From Selaginella moellendorffii (Eukaryota; Streptophyta; Lycopodiopsida; Selaginellales; Selaginellaceae): a DNA stretch of 64,000 bases. Below the pieces are notes generated by a model. The model did no database searches. It worked only from the letters and a program-made list of their open reading frames with translations, and was not told the DNA's origin. The translations under genes and the position numbers were made by a program. Position 1 is the stretch's first letter. Each line of letters begins with the position of its first letter. The stretch spans positions 186,001 to 250,000 of the forward strand of contig NW_003314333.1 of assembly GCF_000143415.4 (NCBI RefSeq), in the 5' to 3' direction. Positions 26,153 through 36,329 of the stretch are shown piece by piece.

Positions 26153-28597
26153 TCAGACCCCAAGAGCGGCAGCCGAGGTTCTCCGCCTCATGGCCACCAA
26201 CACCTCGAACTGCTCTTGCCACATCCCAAGGCTGCCGTAGATGTTGGCCATCAGAGTGTAAGTGGCAGCATCGCTATCATCCAGCCTCAAGGACGCCTCA
26301 AACGCGAGCTTCCCCAGCGGCATGTTGTTCCACTTGCGGCACGCACCCAGCACGGTTGTCCATGTCACAAGTGTGGCTTCAAACGGCATGCTGGCAACCA
26401 TGGCAACCGCGTCGTCGAGCCGGTTGGCACGTCCAAGCATGTCTACCATGCAGTGATAGTGCCTGATCTCCGGCTGGATGCCGTATTGAGCATGCATTGT
26501 GGCAAACAATCGCTCGCCATCGTCGACCAATCCTCCATGGTTGCAAGCGTTGAGAAGAGAGATAAACGTCACAGCATTGGGTTGCACGGCTTCGTTCTTC
26601 ATGTCCTCAAAGAGTCGAAACGCCTGCTCGGTTCCTCCTTGGCAACTATAGCCCCCGATGAGTGCGCTCCATATCAGGACGTCCCTTGTTGTTTCCACAC
26701 CCGACGCATCAAACACGAGCTGCGCGTCCAGCAGCCTCCCACATTTGCCGTAAAAGTCCACCAGCCGATGCACCACGAAAGCATTGCCCCTGTCCAGCTC
26801 CTCGCGACAAATAAGAGCGTGAATCTGTCTTCCGGCATCCAGCGCCACCAGGTTCCCGCAAGCCATGAGTCCGGCAACGTAACTCCTTGCATCGGGCGCA
26901 CAGCTCGAACTCATCCTGGACAAGGTCTCGAGTGCCACCTCGTCTTCACCGTTCTCTACGTACCCCAGTAGGAGCGCATTCCAGGACACAAGGCTCCGGC
27001 CCTGCTTCATCGCATCAAACACTGCTCGAGCATCGGCCACACTCCCGCATTTGCAGTACATGTCGATGAGCGTGTTCGAAACAAAGACGTCCGACTCACA
27101 CCCGCTCTCGGCTGCCTGCGAATGAATCCGTGCCCCGGTTTCCAGGCTCTGGGCCTTGACAAGCCTACCGCTGCCAACTTCTCGTTGCCATTCCTCCTTG
27201 TCTGCCAAGGCCGCACAGGCTTTCAGAGCGGCGACGTAAGTCTCGGCACCATGGCCTTGCATGCGCTGATACAGCTCCAAGGCGAGGCCACACTCCCCGT
27301 TGTCCGTGTAACCCAGCATCAGCGCAGTCGACGCTACCACGTCGTGGCTCGGCATGCGCTGGAAGACTCGACAGGCCTCCACAAGGCACCCGCACTTTGC
27401 ATACATGAACACAAGCGTGCTTGCGACATAGACGTCAAACTCGTAGCCACTCGACCTTGCTTGTGCATGGACAGCCCGTCCCTTGCTCAGGCCCTCGTCT
27501 CGTGACGAGTGTTCCGCCACGCTGCAACAGGCCGTGAGAGCCGCAACAAAAGTCCGAGAAGTGGGAGCACAGCCGATGCGAGCAAAGAGGTCAAGAGCAG
27601 CGTCACCGTGCCCATTGTCTGCGTAGCCGGAGATCATCACGTTCCACGACACAACATCGCGGCGCACCATCCTATCGAACACGTTGCGGGCATTGACAAG
27701 GCTCCCGCACCTCGAGAAGACGTCGATCAGAGTGTTGGCCACGAAGGTGTCCGACTCGGCCCCAATCTCCACAGCTCCGGCATGAAGAGCGCAGCATTTG
27801 TCGAGGGACGCCACCTTAACGAGCTGGCCATCCATGAGCCGCCCCACCTCCTTGTCTGCCGAGGCCGCGCAAGCCACAAGCGCGGCCACGAAGGTCCGCG
27901 AGCTTGGTTGGCAGCCCCCCTGCGATGTCATGCTCGCAAACAGCTCCAAGCCCATGTCACCCTGCCCGTTCTCCGCAAAGCCGAGTATGAGGCAAGTCCA
28001 CGACACGAGATCGTGGAGCGCCATCCGGTCGAAGACCGCCCGAGCATCGAGCAGGCTGCCACACTTGGCGTACATGTCGATGAGAGCGCTGCCCACGAAC
28101 AGATCATTCTCCACCAGCTGCCCAGCCTGGGAGTGCAGAGACATTCCCCAGTCGAGGGCATCGAGCTTGGATTTGGTGGCGGCACTGGCAACACAGGCCC
28201 GGAGCGCGGCAAGGAACGTTGGAGCGGTGGGCGGGCAGCCGGAGGACGCCATGCAGTCGAGGAGGTGGCGGGCAGCGGCCGCATCGGCAGTGGCGGCGTA
28301 TCCCAGAATGAGGCTGTTCCACGACGCCTGATCGTGGCAAGGAATGCGCCAGAACGCGGCGCTCGCATCCCTGGTATGCCCACACTTGGCATACATCTCG
28401 ACGACGGCATTGTGCGCGTAGATGCTCCAGCCGCCCCTTTGCTCCGCGCCGCGGTGAATGCTTCGCCCCGCCTCTACCTCGCCTGTCGTGCCACACGCCT
28501 TGAGCGCCGCGATCACGCCCGCCCATCTCACCCCCTCTGCCGCCTCCCGGGCGGTCTGCTGCCTATACGAGAAGAAGCACCCGATCGAGCGGCGCAT
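26153..28597 (-). CDS. PPR protein, PLS class, 814 aa
   Basis: Intronless, 814 aa, starting 'MRRSIGCFFSYRQQ'. Repeats begin near 'VIAALKACGTTGEVEAGRS' and run to about residue 730, with 'AVVEMYAKCGHTRDASAAF', 'ALIDMYAKCGSLLDARAVF' and 'TLIDMYCKCGSVADARAVF'. Several units include the insertion style 'LVKVASLDKCCALH', shared with adjacent PPR genes. The C-terminus has an E1-like region ('WTTVLGACRKWNNMPLGK', 'ATYTLMANIYGSLGMW') and ends in a basic tail without DYW. The role is inferred as organellar RNA processing or editing-site recognition. The promoter lies in the 312 bp shared with the divergent U-box gene. Confidence 0.9.
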   Translation of the reverse strand: MRRSIGCFFSYRQQTAREAAEGVRWAGVIAALKACGTTGEVEAGRSIHRGAEQRGGWSIYAHNAVVEMYAKCGHTRDASAAFWRIPCHDQASWNSLILGYAATADAAAARHLLDCMASSGCPPTAPTFLAALRACVASAATKSKLDALDWGMSLHSQAGQLVENDLFVGSALIDMYAKCGSLLDARAVFDRMALHDLVSWTCLILGFAENGQGDMGLELFASMTSQGGCQPSSRTFVAALVACAASADKEVGRLMDGQLVKVASLDKCCALHAGAVEIGAESDTFVANTLIDVFSRCGSLVNARNVFDRMVRRDVVSWNVMISGYADNGHGDAALDLFARIGCAPTSRTFVAALTACCSVAEHSSRDEGLSKGRAVHAQARSSGYEFDVYVASTLVFMYAKCGCLVEACRVFQRMPSHDVVASTALMLGYTDNGECGLALELYQRMQGHGAETYVAALKACAALADKEEWQREVGSGRLVKAQSLETGARIHSQAAESGCESDVFVSNTLIDMYCKCGSVADARAVFDAMKQGRSLVSWNALLLGYVENGEDEVALETLSRMSSSCAPDARSYVAGLMACGNLVALDAGRQIHALICREELDRGNAFVVHRLVDFYGKCGRLLDAQLVFDASGVETTRDVLIWSALIGGYSCQGGTEQAFRLFEDMKNEAVQPNAVTFISLLNACNHGGLVDDGERLFATMHAQYGIQPEIRHYHCMVDMLGRANRLDDAVAMVASMPFEATLVTWTTVLGACRKWNNMPLGKLAFEASLRLDDSDAATYTLMANIYGSLGMWQEQFEVLVAMRRRTSAAALGV

Positions 28598-28909
28598 TCA
28601 TCGCATCGCCCTAAAACGCGAAGTGGAGGGAGGACGAGGGCTGACGTGTACGCGTGACGCCACATTCTCCCGCCAGCTGGCGGCGAAATTTTGATTTTTG
28701 TGTGAATGAATCAAAGTCGGACAGGGCGGCTGGGGCTTTCTCCCTTCGATCTCGTGGCTCTAATTCTCTCTCTCACTTGGATTTGTCAATTCGATTCCTG
28801 GCAAGGGCTGCTCCAGCGGCCGCGTGATTGCAACGCGTTTACAACGAGCTCCATGAGTCACGCGAGATCTAAGCTGCCCTGGTGATTGATTAGGGTATCA
28901 TAGGCCGCT
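28598..28909. promoter_or_regulatory. Divergent intergenic region, PPR (-) / U-box gene (+)
   Basis: These 312 bp separate two start codons that point away from each other and must hold both promoters. A pyrimidine-rich tract lies near 28740-28790. No clear TATA box is seen. Confidence 0.5.
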
Positions 28910-30994
28910 ATGGCCGGACAAGGTGAGTTCCAGGAGCTGGTGGAGACTCTCATTGGGCTGCTCAACGAGATATCATCCCTGGGGGACTACGCCAGATCGC
29001 ACCGCAAGGAATGCACCAATCTCGCCCGCCGACTCAAGCTCTTGGCCCCGCTGCTGGAGGAGGCGAGGGAGGCCAGCTCGCTTGATTCCCTTCGCCCCTT
29101 CCACGACCTCAAGCTCGTTCTCCACTCGGCCAAGGACCTCCTCTCTCTCTGCCACAAGGGAAGCAAAATTTTCCTGGTAAGCCGCAAAGTTCTCCTTTGA
29201 CTTGCCTGAACTGCGGATGGAAATCTAGATCATGAAAAGAGAAGGAATTGCCAGCAGCTTCCAATCCGTGACCGCGGATTTGGAGCATGTGCTAGATTCC
29301 CTGCCATACAATTCACTGAATCTCTCGGAAGAGGTCCGAGAACAGGTATGTCGACCAAAACCTGTCTTCCTTGGTGAGCTTTCGATGATGATTGTGATCC
29401 ATGCGCAGGTGGAGCTGCTCCATGCGCAGCTCAAGAGGGCCAAAGGCAAAGCAGAAGTTATCGACACGGAGCTGATCGAGGACTTGATGCGATGCAGCAC
29501 GAGTGACGAACGAGACTATGATAGAATGGCAGCGGAGAGACTAGCCGACAAGCTACACCTCAAAACCTGGTCCGAGATAAAGGAGGAGGAGTTTCGTGCG
29601 CAGGAGAGCCTGAAGCTGGACAAAGGTGGTGACCTTGACGCTGCAATCAAGATGGTGCTGGGAAGGCTCAAGGGCATTGCCATCTCGGACGCGGACGAAC
29701 CTTATGTTTCAATCGACAAAGCACGAGTTGACTTCGCTATGAGAAATCCCTTGTCACCGTCACCGCGATCAGACAAGCTGAGCAACCCAGCCATTCCAGA
29801 GGATTTCCGGTGCCCAATCTCGCTGGAACTGATGAAAGACCCCGTCATCGTTGCAACTGGCCAGGTTACGTGCTCTCATCGTGAATTCTTTTATTAATTG
29901 TCGTGATTCCGCAGACTTACGAGCGCTCCTACATCCAAAAGTGGCTAGATGCCGGCCACAAGACATGCCCGATAACGCAGCAGACGCTCCCGCATCTGGT
30001 GCTGACTCCAAACTATGTTCTCCGGAGTCTCATCTGTCAGTGGTGCGAAACCAACGGGATCGAACTGCCAAAGAAAGTTGGCACGAGTCGGGGTGGTCAC
30101 TCGTCCGACTTGGAAGCATGTGGAGACAGGGTGGCCGTAGAGGCGCTACTGCAGAAGCTTTCCAGCCCCCAAGTGGATGTGCAAAGGATAGCTGTGGCGG
30201 ACCTCAGGCTGCTGGCAAAGAGAAGCATCGACAACAGGATTTGCATTGCAGAAGCTGGAGGTGTTCCGCTGCTGATTGGACTCTTGTCATCGACGGACAC
30301 GCGGATACAAGAGCATGCAGTTACCGCTCTGCTCAATCTCTCCATCCACGACCCCAACAAGGCTCAGATCGTCCAGGCAGGTGCTATAAATCCGATTGTC
30401 GAGGTTCTCAAGTCAGGCAGCATGGAGGCAAGAGAGAATGCCGCTGCTACGCTCTTCAGCCTCTCGGTTGTGGACGATAACAAGGTGACGATTGGCCAGA
30501 CGGCTGCGATTCCAGCTCTAGTGAACTTGCTCAGAGAAGGCACTCCCCGAGGCAAAAAGGACGCAGCCACTGCCCTTTTCAACTTGTCCATATACCAAGG
30601 CAACAAGGCCAAGGCAGTGAGAGCTGGCGTGGTTCCGCCGCTGATGGAGCTGCTGGATCCAAACGCAGGCATGGTGGATGAAGCTTTGGCTATTCTGGCA
30701 ATACTCGCAACGCACCAGGAGGGGCGCGTTGCAATCGGCCAGGAGTCAACCATCCCACTTTTGGTGGAGCTCATACGTTCCGGCTCGGCCAGGAACAAGG
30801 AGAATGCAGCTGCTGTTCTCCTTGCTCTGGGCCAGAACGACGCAGCTCATCTTGTCACAGCGCAACAGTACGACGCCGGGGTGCCTTTGGCGGAGCTCGT
30901 GCAAAACGGCACCAGCAGGGCCAGGCGCAAAGCGAGCTTGATCCTGGAGCTGATGCACAAGCAACAGCAAGAACAGTTAAACAAGCAACAATAA
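28910..30994 (+). CDS. Plant U-box E3 ubiquitin ligase with ARM repeats (PUB13/14-like)
   Basis: Exons 28910-29176, 29229-29345, 29409-29864 and 29915-30994 encode 639 aa with all phases consistent. Residues ~5-200 form the helical U-box N-terminal domain. The U-box follows ('[18 protein letters not shown]', then '[14 protein letters not shown]' and 'CPITQQ'), with the intron falling between 'GQ' and 'TYERS'. About 350 residues of armadillo repeats come next ('[16 protein letters not shown]', '[16 protein letters not shown]', '[16 protein letters not shown]'). The U-box recruits a ubiquitin-charged E2 and the ARM repeats bind substrate, usually in immune, hormone or stress signalling. The C-terminus is Gln/Lys-rich. 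Its 3' end plus downstream DNA are duplicated at 42727-43330. Confidence 0.93.
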
Positions 30995-32170
30995 CAACGT
31001 AAGACGAAGAAGAGAAGCAGGCAGGACCAAACAACTCAATGTCGTCAACACTTTCTCTACATGCTTGCACACATGGAGGGTGGTGCTCTGTGCTCAAAGT
31101 TGCCCAGGAAGGTCCACCATCAATCAACAACACACGCAGAGCTTGGCGGTTTGTTCATTCACAGTGCTGCTGCGGCTCGGCTCAGAGACAAGATTCAACG
31201 AACGCGAGCTTGGTTTGGATGGAATGTTGCTGAGACATGCGGAGCTCTCGGCTCCTCTTGTTCCAACACAGCCGTGATGACCATGCATTTAGAGGACGCG
31301 GACACCTAATGATTGAAGAGGAACTGCCCTTTTAAGTGATTCACTTTGGCTTCGCTCTTTCACACATGAAGAGGCACAGATACTCCCGACTTCGTTAACA
31401 TCAGGAGCAGCAGAAAGTCCACAATCAAGTAAGAACAATGCTCGTGACTTGGATTGTCCCACTGCCGCAATCGCGGCTGCTTTCTGACTCCTGGAGTTTC
31501 GTTTTCCGTTGGCTCAGGATAAATACTTGTAATCCGTTCCGGAAAACTGCAATGTACGACGAATACGGAGTTACCGTCTTTGTTTGGGACTCCCCAAGCT
31601 CCGTTTCTTCGCACTGTGTTGGAACGGAACTAGAGTTCCGTGGTGCTCGTTTGCTCACGGTGTTTGGGGGACTTGCAACCAAGTCCGCATTTGGCAGCAA
31701 TGCTTCTGGGATGTCGTATCCCAAGTAAGCTGTCGATATGGGTCTGGCACATGCAAATGCCCTCGTCAACCTCACTTGGATACTTACAGCAGCAAATAAC
31801 CTTGGGTGGCAATTGTGTGCCTGTGCTTTCTCCTAGAGAAGCTGCTCCAAAACTAGCGAGATTCTGCTTCTACACGGTCAATTTTGTGGCATGATTGCTC
31901 TCCGTTCTGGTTTTCTTCGAGCTGCCAAGAATCTTTGTGGCTTTGTACGATGGGAGCCTTCATCCTCTTCGGTTCTTGCGTACTTCTCCAGATGAACTTG
32001 CCTGATGAAGACTACATAATATAAATCTGTTGCCGCAGCTTACCTGGAGAGAGCTCAGAAAGAATCGGTATAACACACCTGGAAATTCCATGCGAGGTGG
32101 TGTGAAACAGCTTATAGAGCTGCGAGCAAGATCCAGAGCGACAGTGAAAGCCGCACAATAGTGGGAGCCG
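30995..32170. other. Intergenic, U-box gene 3' flank
   Basis: No gene is supported. About 30995-31330 is similar to 42960-43330, that is, to the 3' flank of the duplicated U-box fragment. The similarity includes 'gcttggcggtttgtt' and a terminal 'ggacgcggacac'. Beyond 31330 nothing was recognised. The lower part holds the 3' flank of the minus-strand dehydrogenase. Confidence 0.5.
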
Positions 32171-33683
32171 CTAAGATGGCAGATGGCAGTCTTCTAGATT
32201 AGCGTGGGACGCGATGAGGTCCTCTGTGTAGGCCCATAGCTCTTTGCCCAGCTCCATGTCGCTGGCATACTTGCTGCCTGAGGTTTCCTGGCAGTCTGCA
32301 AAGTATTTTCCGGAAATGCCCTCGACATCTGGGTGTGCCGCCACGTAGCATGTTGTAGCTGCTCCTTGTTCAATCGTCTTCAAGAATGGTTCAATCCACG
32401 AAAATGCCACTGGAACGGGGCAAAGATCAGAATCAATCCAGATGGAATATTCAGGTAAGCTTTCTCACAGCCTGCTGGTTCAGCAAATTTCTCAACGAAG
32501 CTGCTGTTGAATACTCCAGGGTGCAACGCGTTCACGGAGATGTTCACTCCTTGCTCCTGGAGAACGTTCAGACCAGAGGAGCAAAAACAAAGTAAACAGG
32601 ACCAACCTCGAGTCTACGTGCCAGTTCCTTGGCAAACAATATGTTGGCAAGTTTGGTCTGTGCATAAACCGTGGACAGTCCATGAATGCTGCAAATTCAT
32701 TGTAATGTGTAAGTTTTCTTTATAACCATACCATACTATACCTCTGCAAAACAGGGACTGCGAACATCCAACTTTTTCTGTGAAGATTCTTAAAATTAAT
32801 TCCCCGAGCACTCTCGTGTTGGCTGGAAGCAACAACGACAATTCTGCCTCGGTTGCCGGATTGCGTTGCAGTCTCCTCTATCAAGTCGAGCAGTGAGTGA
32901 GTGAGAACGAAATGGCCAACGTGATTCACTGCAAATGTCATCTCCAGGCCATCCTCTGACAGGACGAACTGGCTTGAAGCGATTCCTGCATTGTTACTTC
33001 AGACATAACTTTGTCAACCATGAGCTTTAATTTGTGTGTATGAAGATACTTACATGAGTATGTGAAGTGGCAGGCCCAGAGCTTTGAACTTAGCCACGAA
33101 GTTTCGCACAGAGTACATCGACCCGAGATTGAGATGGAGCACGGTGACCTGTGCATTGGGTGTTTGCTCCAAAATCTTGAGTTTTGCTGCGTGTGCAGCC
33201 TTAAGGTTCTCGGAGGCAATGACGACATGAGCACCTCTTCTTGCGAGCACTCTAGATGTTTCGAATCCAATCCCAGCGCTACCGCCTGTACATGGAGGAA
33301 AGGTATGGTGTCGATGCCGAAACCGATCAATTCCCAGACCTGTGATGAGAACAACTTTGGAATCAAGGGAGATGCCATCCATGACTTCCTCTGCAGTCGA
33401 TTTCGCGCGGCTCCTTGGGCTCTGTTCAACCTTGGGGGAGACAAGGCTCTGGAGCTCCTCTGTATAGCATTCATTCATTTTGCTGTTCGACCATACCCAT
33501 GAATCTAGAACAGCACAACTGCTTACTCAGTGATCCGAGAAGGGCCTCTTGAGGCGGAGCTGCCCGTGCCACAACCTTGGATCTCGCACGTTTGCTGCAT
33601 TTCCTGCTACTTCTGGGCTTCGCTGTTGGTGCAGCTGATGCAACTGGTAACTGGAGCTGGAGTGATGCAAAACGGGTTGCCAT
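32171..33683 (-). CDS. Short-chain dehydrogenase/reductase with plastid-type transit peptide
   Basis: Exons, high to low: 33527-33683, 33340-33459, 33054-33285, 32742-32996, 32607-32688, 32469-32556 and 32171-32409. They give 390 aa with matching phases. The first ~50 residues ('MATRFASLQLQLPVASAAP' and onward, rich in S/A/R/K) look like a chloroplast transit peptide. An in-frame ATG at 33737 is an alternative start. The classical SDR motifs are present: cofactor loop 'TGGSAGIG', 'NNAG', the serine strand 'IVVVASSQHESARG' and the catalytic 'YAQTK'. NADPH preference is plausible but not proven. The substrate is unknown. The fold resembles the retinol-dehydrogenase/TIC32-like group, which is only a family-level statement. 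Confidence 0.88.
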
Positions 33684-34135
33684 TTGTTCCAATACGCCAC
33701 AGACTCCTACATGGTAACTCCTTAGCACACTCACCATTCATTAGTAACGGGACCACTGGTCCGTGGGTGGCTGGGAGGGATGGGTCACCTTGTCCTTTTG
33801 TTTTTCACGTGAATGAAGGAATTCAAGGGCTGTTAGGGACTGCAGATCTTGGGAGATCGCCATCATGACAATGTTTTCGTGCCTTATGGCGTATATCTGG
33901 CCATTTACCTCGGTGGAACGGAGGAGAGCTTCAAGTTCAAGGAGTGTAATACATTCTAAACACCATGTATCATTATTTTATTCGCTCTGAGCCAAAAGCA
34001 TCCTCGCTGTCTTGCTACATTCTGCCGTTCTTTGCTCGCCTTGCTGTCTGATAGCGTGGCAAGTTAGGATGTAGGGTTATGTTACGTAGGAGACACTTCG
34101 TAGAACAATTCTAAACACAGAGAGGAGAATAATGA
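33684..34135. other. Intergenic: SDR 5' flank and VDE 3' flank
   Basis: 452 bp between two minus-strand genes. It holds the promoter of the dehydrogenase and the 3' UTR of VDE. No further gene or clear motif is seen. Confidence 0.4.
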
Positions 34136-34969
34136 CTAGTTAGAACTATTAGCTAGAGCTCTCTCTCCTTCGAACAATCTCTTGTGGACTTTAGCAAACA
34201 AAGATGGCTGCGGAGTGCAACTGTTGTCAGTCGTCTTGAAGTTGTCAAAATCCAAGCCGACTTTAGCAGCAGCAAGCCGCAGCTCGGGGACAATGGACTT
34301 GGGGAGGCTTGAACTCCGTGTGTAGACAACAGCCCCACCATAGCCGTCCCATGCATCGTTGGACCCGGTGTAGTACACGAAAATGTAGTCGTCCGGTTGC
34401 TTGTTGAGCCGCGCGGAGACGATGAACCTGCGCAAGAGCCCCCAATCAATCCATTAATTGCTCATGAAGGATTCGCAGCTATGCTGGCAATCGCGCACCG
34501 GACCCACGCACACGGAAGCTTTCCTTATAAGATTCATGGCGGTTGTTGGACGTTTGCTCACCAATCTTCTCTGTAATTGAGGTACTCGTTGTCATGATTG
34601 GAGAGGACTCCCGGGCGTTTGGGATTCTTCTGCACAAAATTTTGTGTTGCGTCGCGTGTGATGAAGCCGCCGTCGGGGGTGGTCACCCTCCACGTCAATT
34701 TTCCGGTGAGCTTGTTGGGGCTGGCCGAGAACTCATGGACTTGGCAATCGTAGAGATCGAACAAGGGATTGAGACCGCTGGTAATATACCATGTGCCTGT
34801 GAAGTCTTGGGTGTTGAACTTTTCCACCAAAGCGCAGTCTGGTACCGGGTAGGTGCCGTCGTTGGCACTTTGAGGGATGCACTTTTTTTTGCTCAGGAGG
34901 CATGTGTTGAATTCCTCTACGACCTTGTTCTGGAAAATGTCTCCACATCTGACCTATATTCGGAAACAA

Positions 34970-35004
<35 letters not shown>

Positions 35005-35514
35005 CAGAAACAGAGTGAAAAACTTGATCCCAGAAAGTCTATAAAATCAAATAATACTTGGCACTTCAAGTCTCCTGGACTGCAAGTTTCCAGACAAACT
35101 AAATTGGCAGCGCATGAAGGATCTCCCACGCATCGAACCAGCTCAGATCTGAAGAACATGCGATCAGCTGGATTCACAAGAAACAACGAATCCCAACAAA
35201 TGAGGAGGTGGAGCACAACAGCACCTGCATCCACCCAAAAGACATTTCCATGTTTTTTGAGCGGTCTCGATGTCCAGAGCCACAGCTTGGTTTGCTGGGT
35301 GCAAGAGCAAACACGTTCCCAGGATCAAGCCCCATGCATTTACTTTGAATCCCGGCCCGGTACTTCTTGTTGCTACATTCTCCACTCTTCGGATTCGTAC
35401 AAGCCGGTGCGGAGCCGTGGTACTGGCAATCTGCTCCTTCTTTACCTGCACGCCATAGAACATCTTGCAACTCTTCTCCTTCAAGGCCCATCCTACGGCC
35501 TTGCAGTGATACAT
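34136..35514 (-). CDS. VDE: Violaxanthin de-epoxidase
   Basis: VDE converts violaxanthin to zeaxanthin in the thylakoid lumen when high light acidifies it, for photoprotection. Exons: 35225-35514, 35058-35148, 34562-34953 and 34136-34427, giving 354 aa. Splicing of intron 1 was chosen to join 'CLLGGCR' to '[14 protein letters not shown]', which restores the family's Cys-rich module. A hydrophobic stretch ending in A-V-A ('[15 protein letters not shown]') before it fits a lumenal targeting signal. The lipocalin core is clear: '[14 protein letters not shown]', 'DCQVHEF', 'HDNEYLNY', 'PDDYIFVYY' and '[14 protein letters not shown]'. The family's first cysteine of the K-T-C pair is Trp here. The long Glu-rich C-terminal tail of angiosperm VDE is missing: the protein stops soon after '[10 protein letters not shown]'. 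ATGs at 35631 and 35463 are alternative starts. Confidence 0.85.
34973..35001. repeat. (GA)n microsatellite in a VDE intron
   Basis: An uninterrupted GA run (CT on the coding strand) of about 14 units lies just 3' of the branch region, so it also serves as the polypyrimidine tract of the intron before the lipocalin exon. Length changes could affect splicing (inference). Confidence 0.9.
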
Positions 35515-35814
35515 TTCAAGAAGCCTCCAAACAAACAAGGGACTGATCGTGAAACACCCGAGGTGGGGGGGCGTCGACACTGATCTTCCCCCTTCTGTAG
35601 GCAGCTCGAACCATGTCCTTTTTCTCAACATGTTGCTTTTGTGGGCCTTCTCAATCTGAGGCCTGGGACATTCCACGCCGCCAAGATTCCAGGCAAAAAC
35701 GCACGTTTCTAGAATTGACACACACAGCTTGGAGGACGCGTGGGATGCCGTTACTTTTACGGAAAAGAAAACGAAATCCTATTGCGCTTGACACGTAATT
35801 GCGCCAGCTTACTG

Positions 35815-36326
35815 CTCCACCTACCGGCAACGAGTGTGTCAAAAGTCCCAAGGACAAACCGTACGGAACGCCGTAAAAAAGATATCTTCTGGAAGTATGG
35901 CACATCGGCCAGTGGAAACCTTTGGTGCACCAGGCCGTCTTGAACAAACATATAGGCCATGCTAAAGATGGTGATGCCCAGGCCCTGCAATTCGAAACTA
36001 CATCCTATTACTTACTGCTCAAAAGCACAAACCAGGAAGGAGTCCGTGGTGGGAGAATTCGCAAGACATGAGAGCTATAGCGGGGACTGCGTTCATTGAG
36101 CTCGAATGGACCTTGGCGATGAGACTGTTGTAGAGAGGCTTGTGGTAATTAACTGTTGGAAATTTGTGTGTGCGTTACCTTGTGCATGCTCGACAAGCAA
36201 GAGTGCCATGGCGCTTTGTGTACCCATCTAGCCCAAAACTCCATACCGAGAAATAGCACAGTTGCACCTAATGCGAAAGACACCGTGCCAAGGATTTCCA
36301 GAGCAGGCAGTTCACTGCTGCCTTTC
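35815..36326 (-). pseudogene. Beta-carotene hydroxylase (non-heme diiron, BCH type) pseudogene
   Basis: Segments match plant BCH in order: 'SSELPALEILGTVSFALGA', 'GMEFWARWVHKAPWHS', 'SHRQGPFELN', 'NAVPAIALMS', 'GLGITIFSMAYMFVQDGLVH', 'RFPLADVPYFQK' and 'GVPYGLSLG'. Several lesions are visible. 5' exons are absent. A deletion between 'FELN' and 'NAVPA' shifts the frame. A TGA stop (36019-36021) replaces Gly after 'PGLCF'. The iron-binding 'HDGLVH' reads 'QDGLVH', 'HESHH' reads 'HKSHR', and the 'HQLHH' block before 'GVPYG' is missing. The functional enzyme would hydroxylate beta-carotene to zeaxanthin. Vestigial GT/AG introns remain, so it arose from genomic DNA rather than by retrotransposition. 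Confidence 0.78.
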
Positions 36327-36329
36327 TGG

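Noticed and set aside
25967-28657. Long plus-strand open frames antisense to the two minus-strand PPR genes
   Set aside because: They show no PPR or other motif. They mirror the reading frame of well-supported PPR genes.
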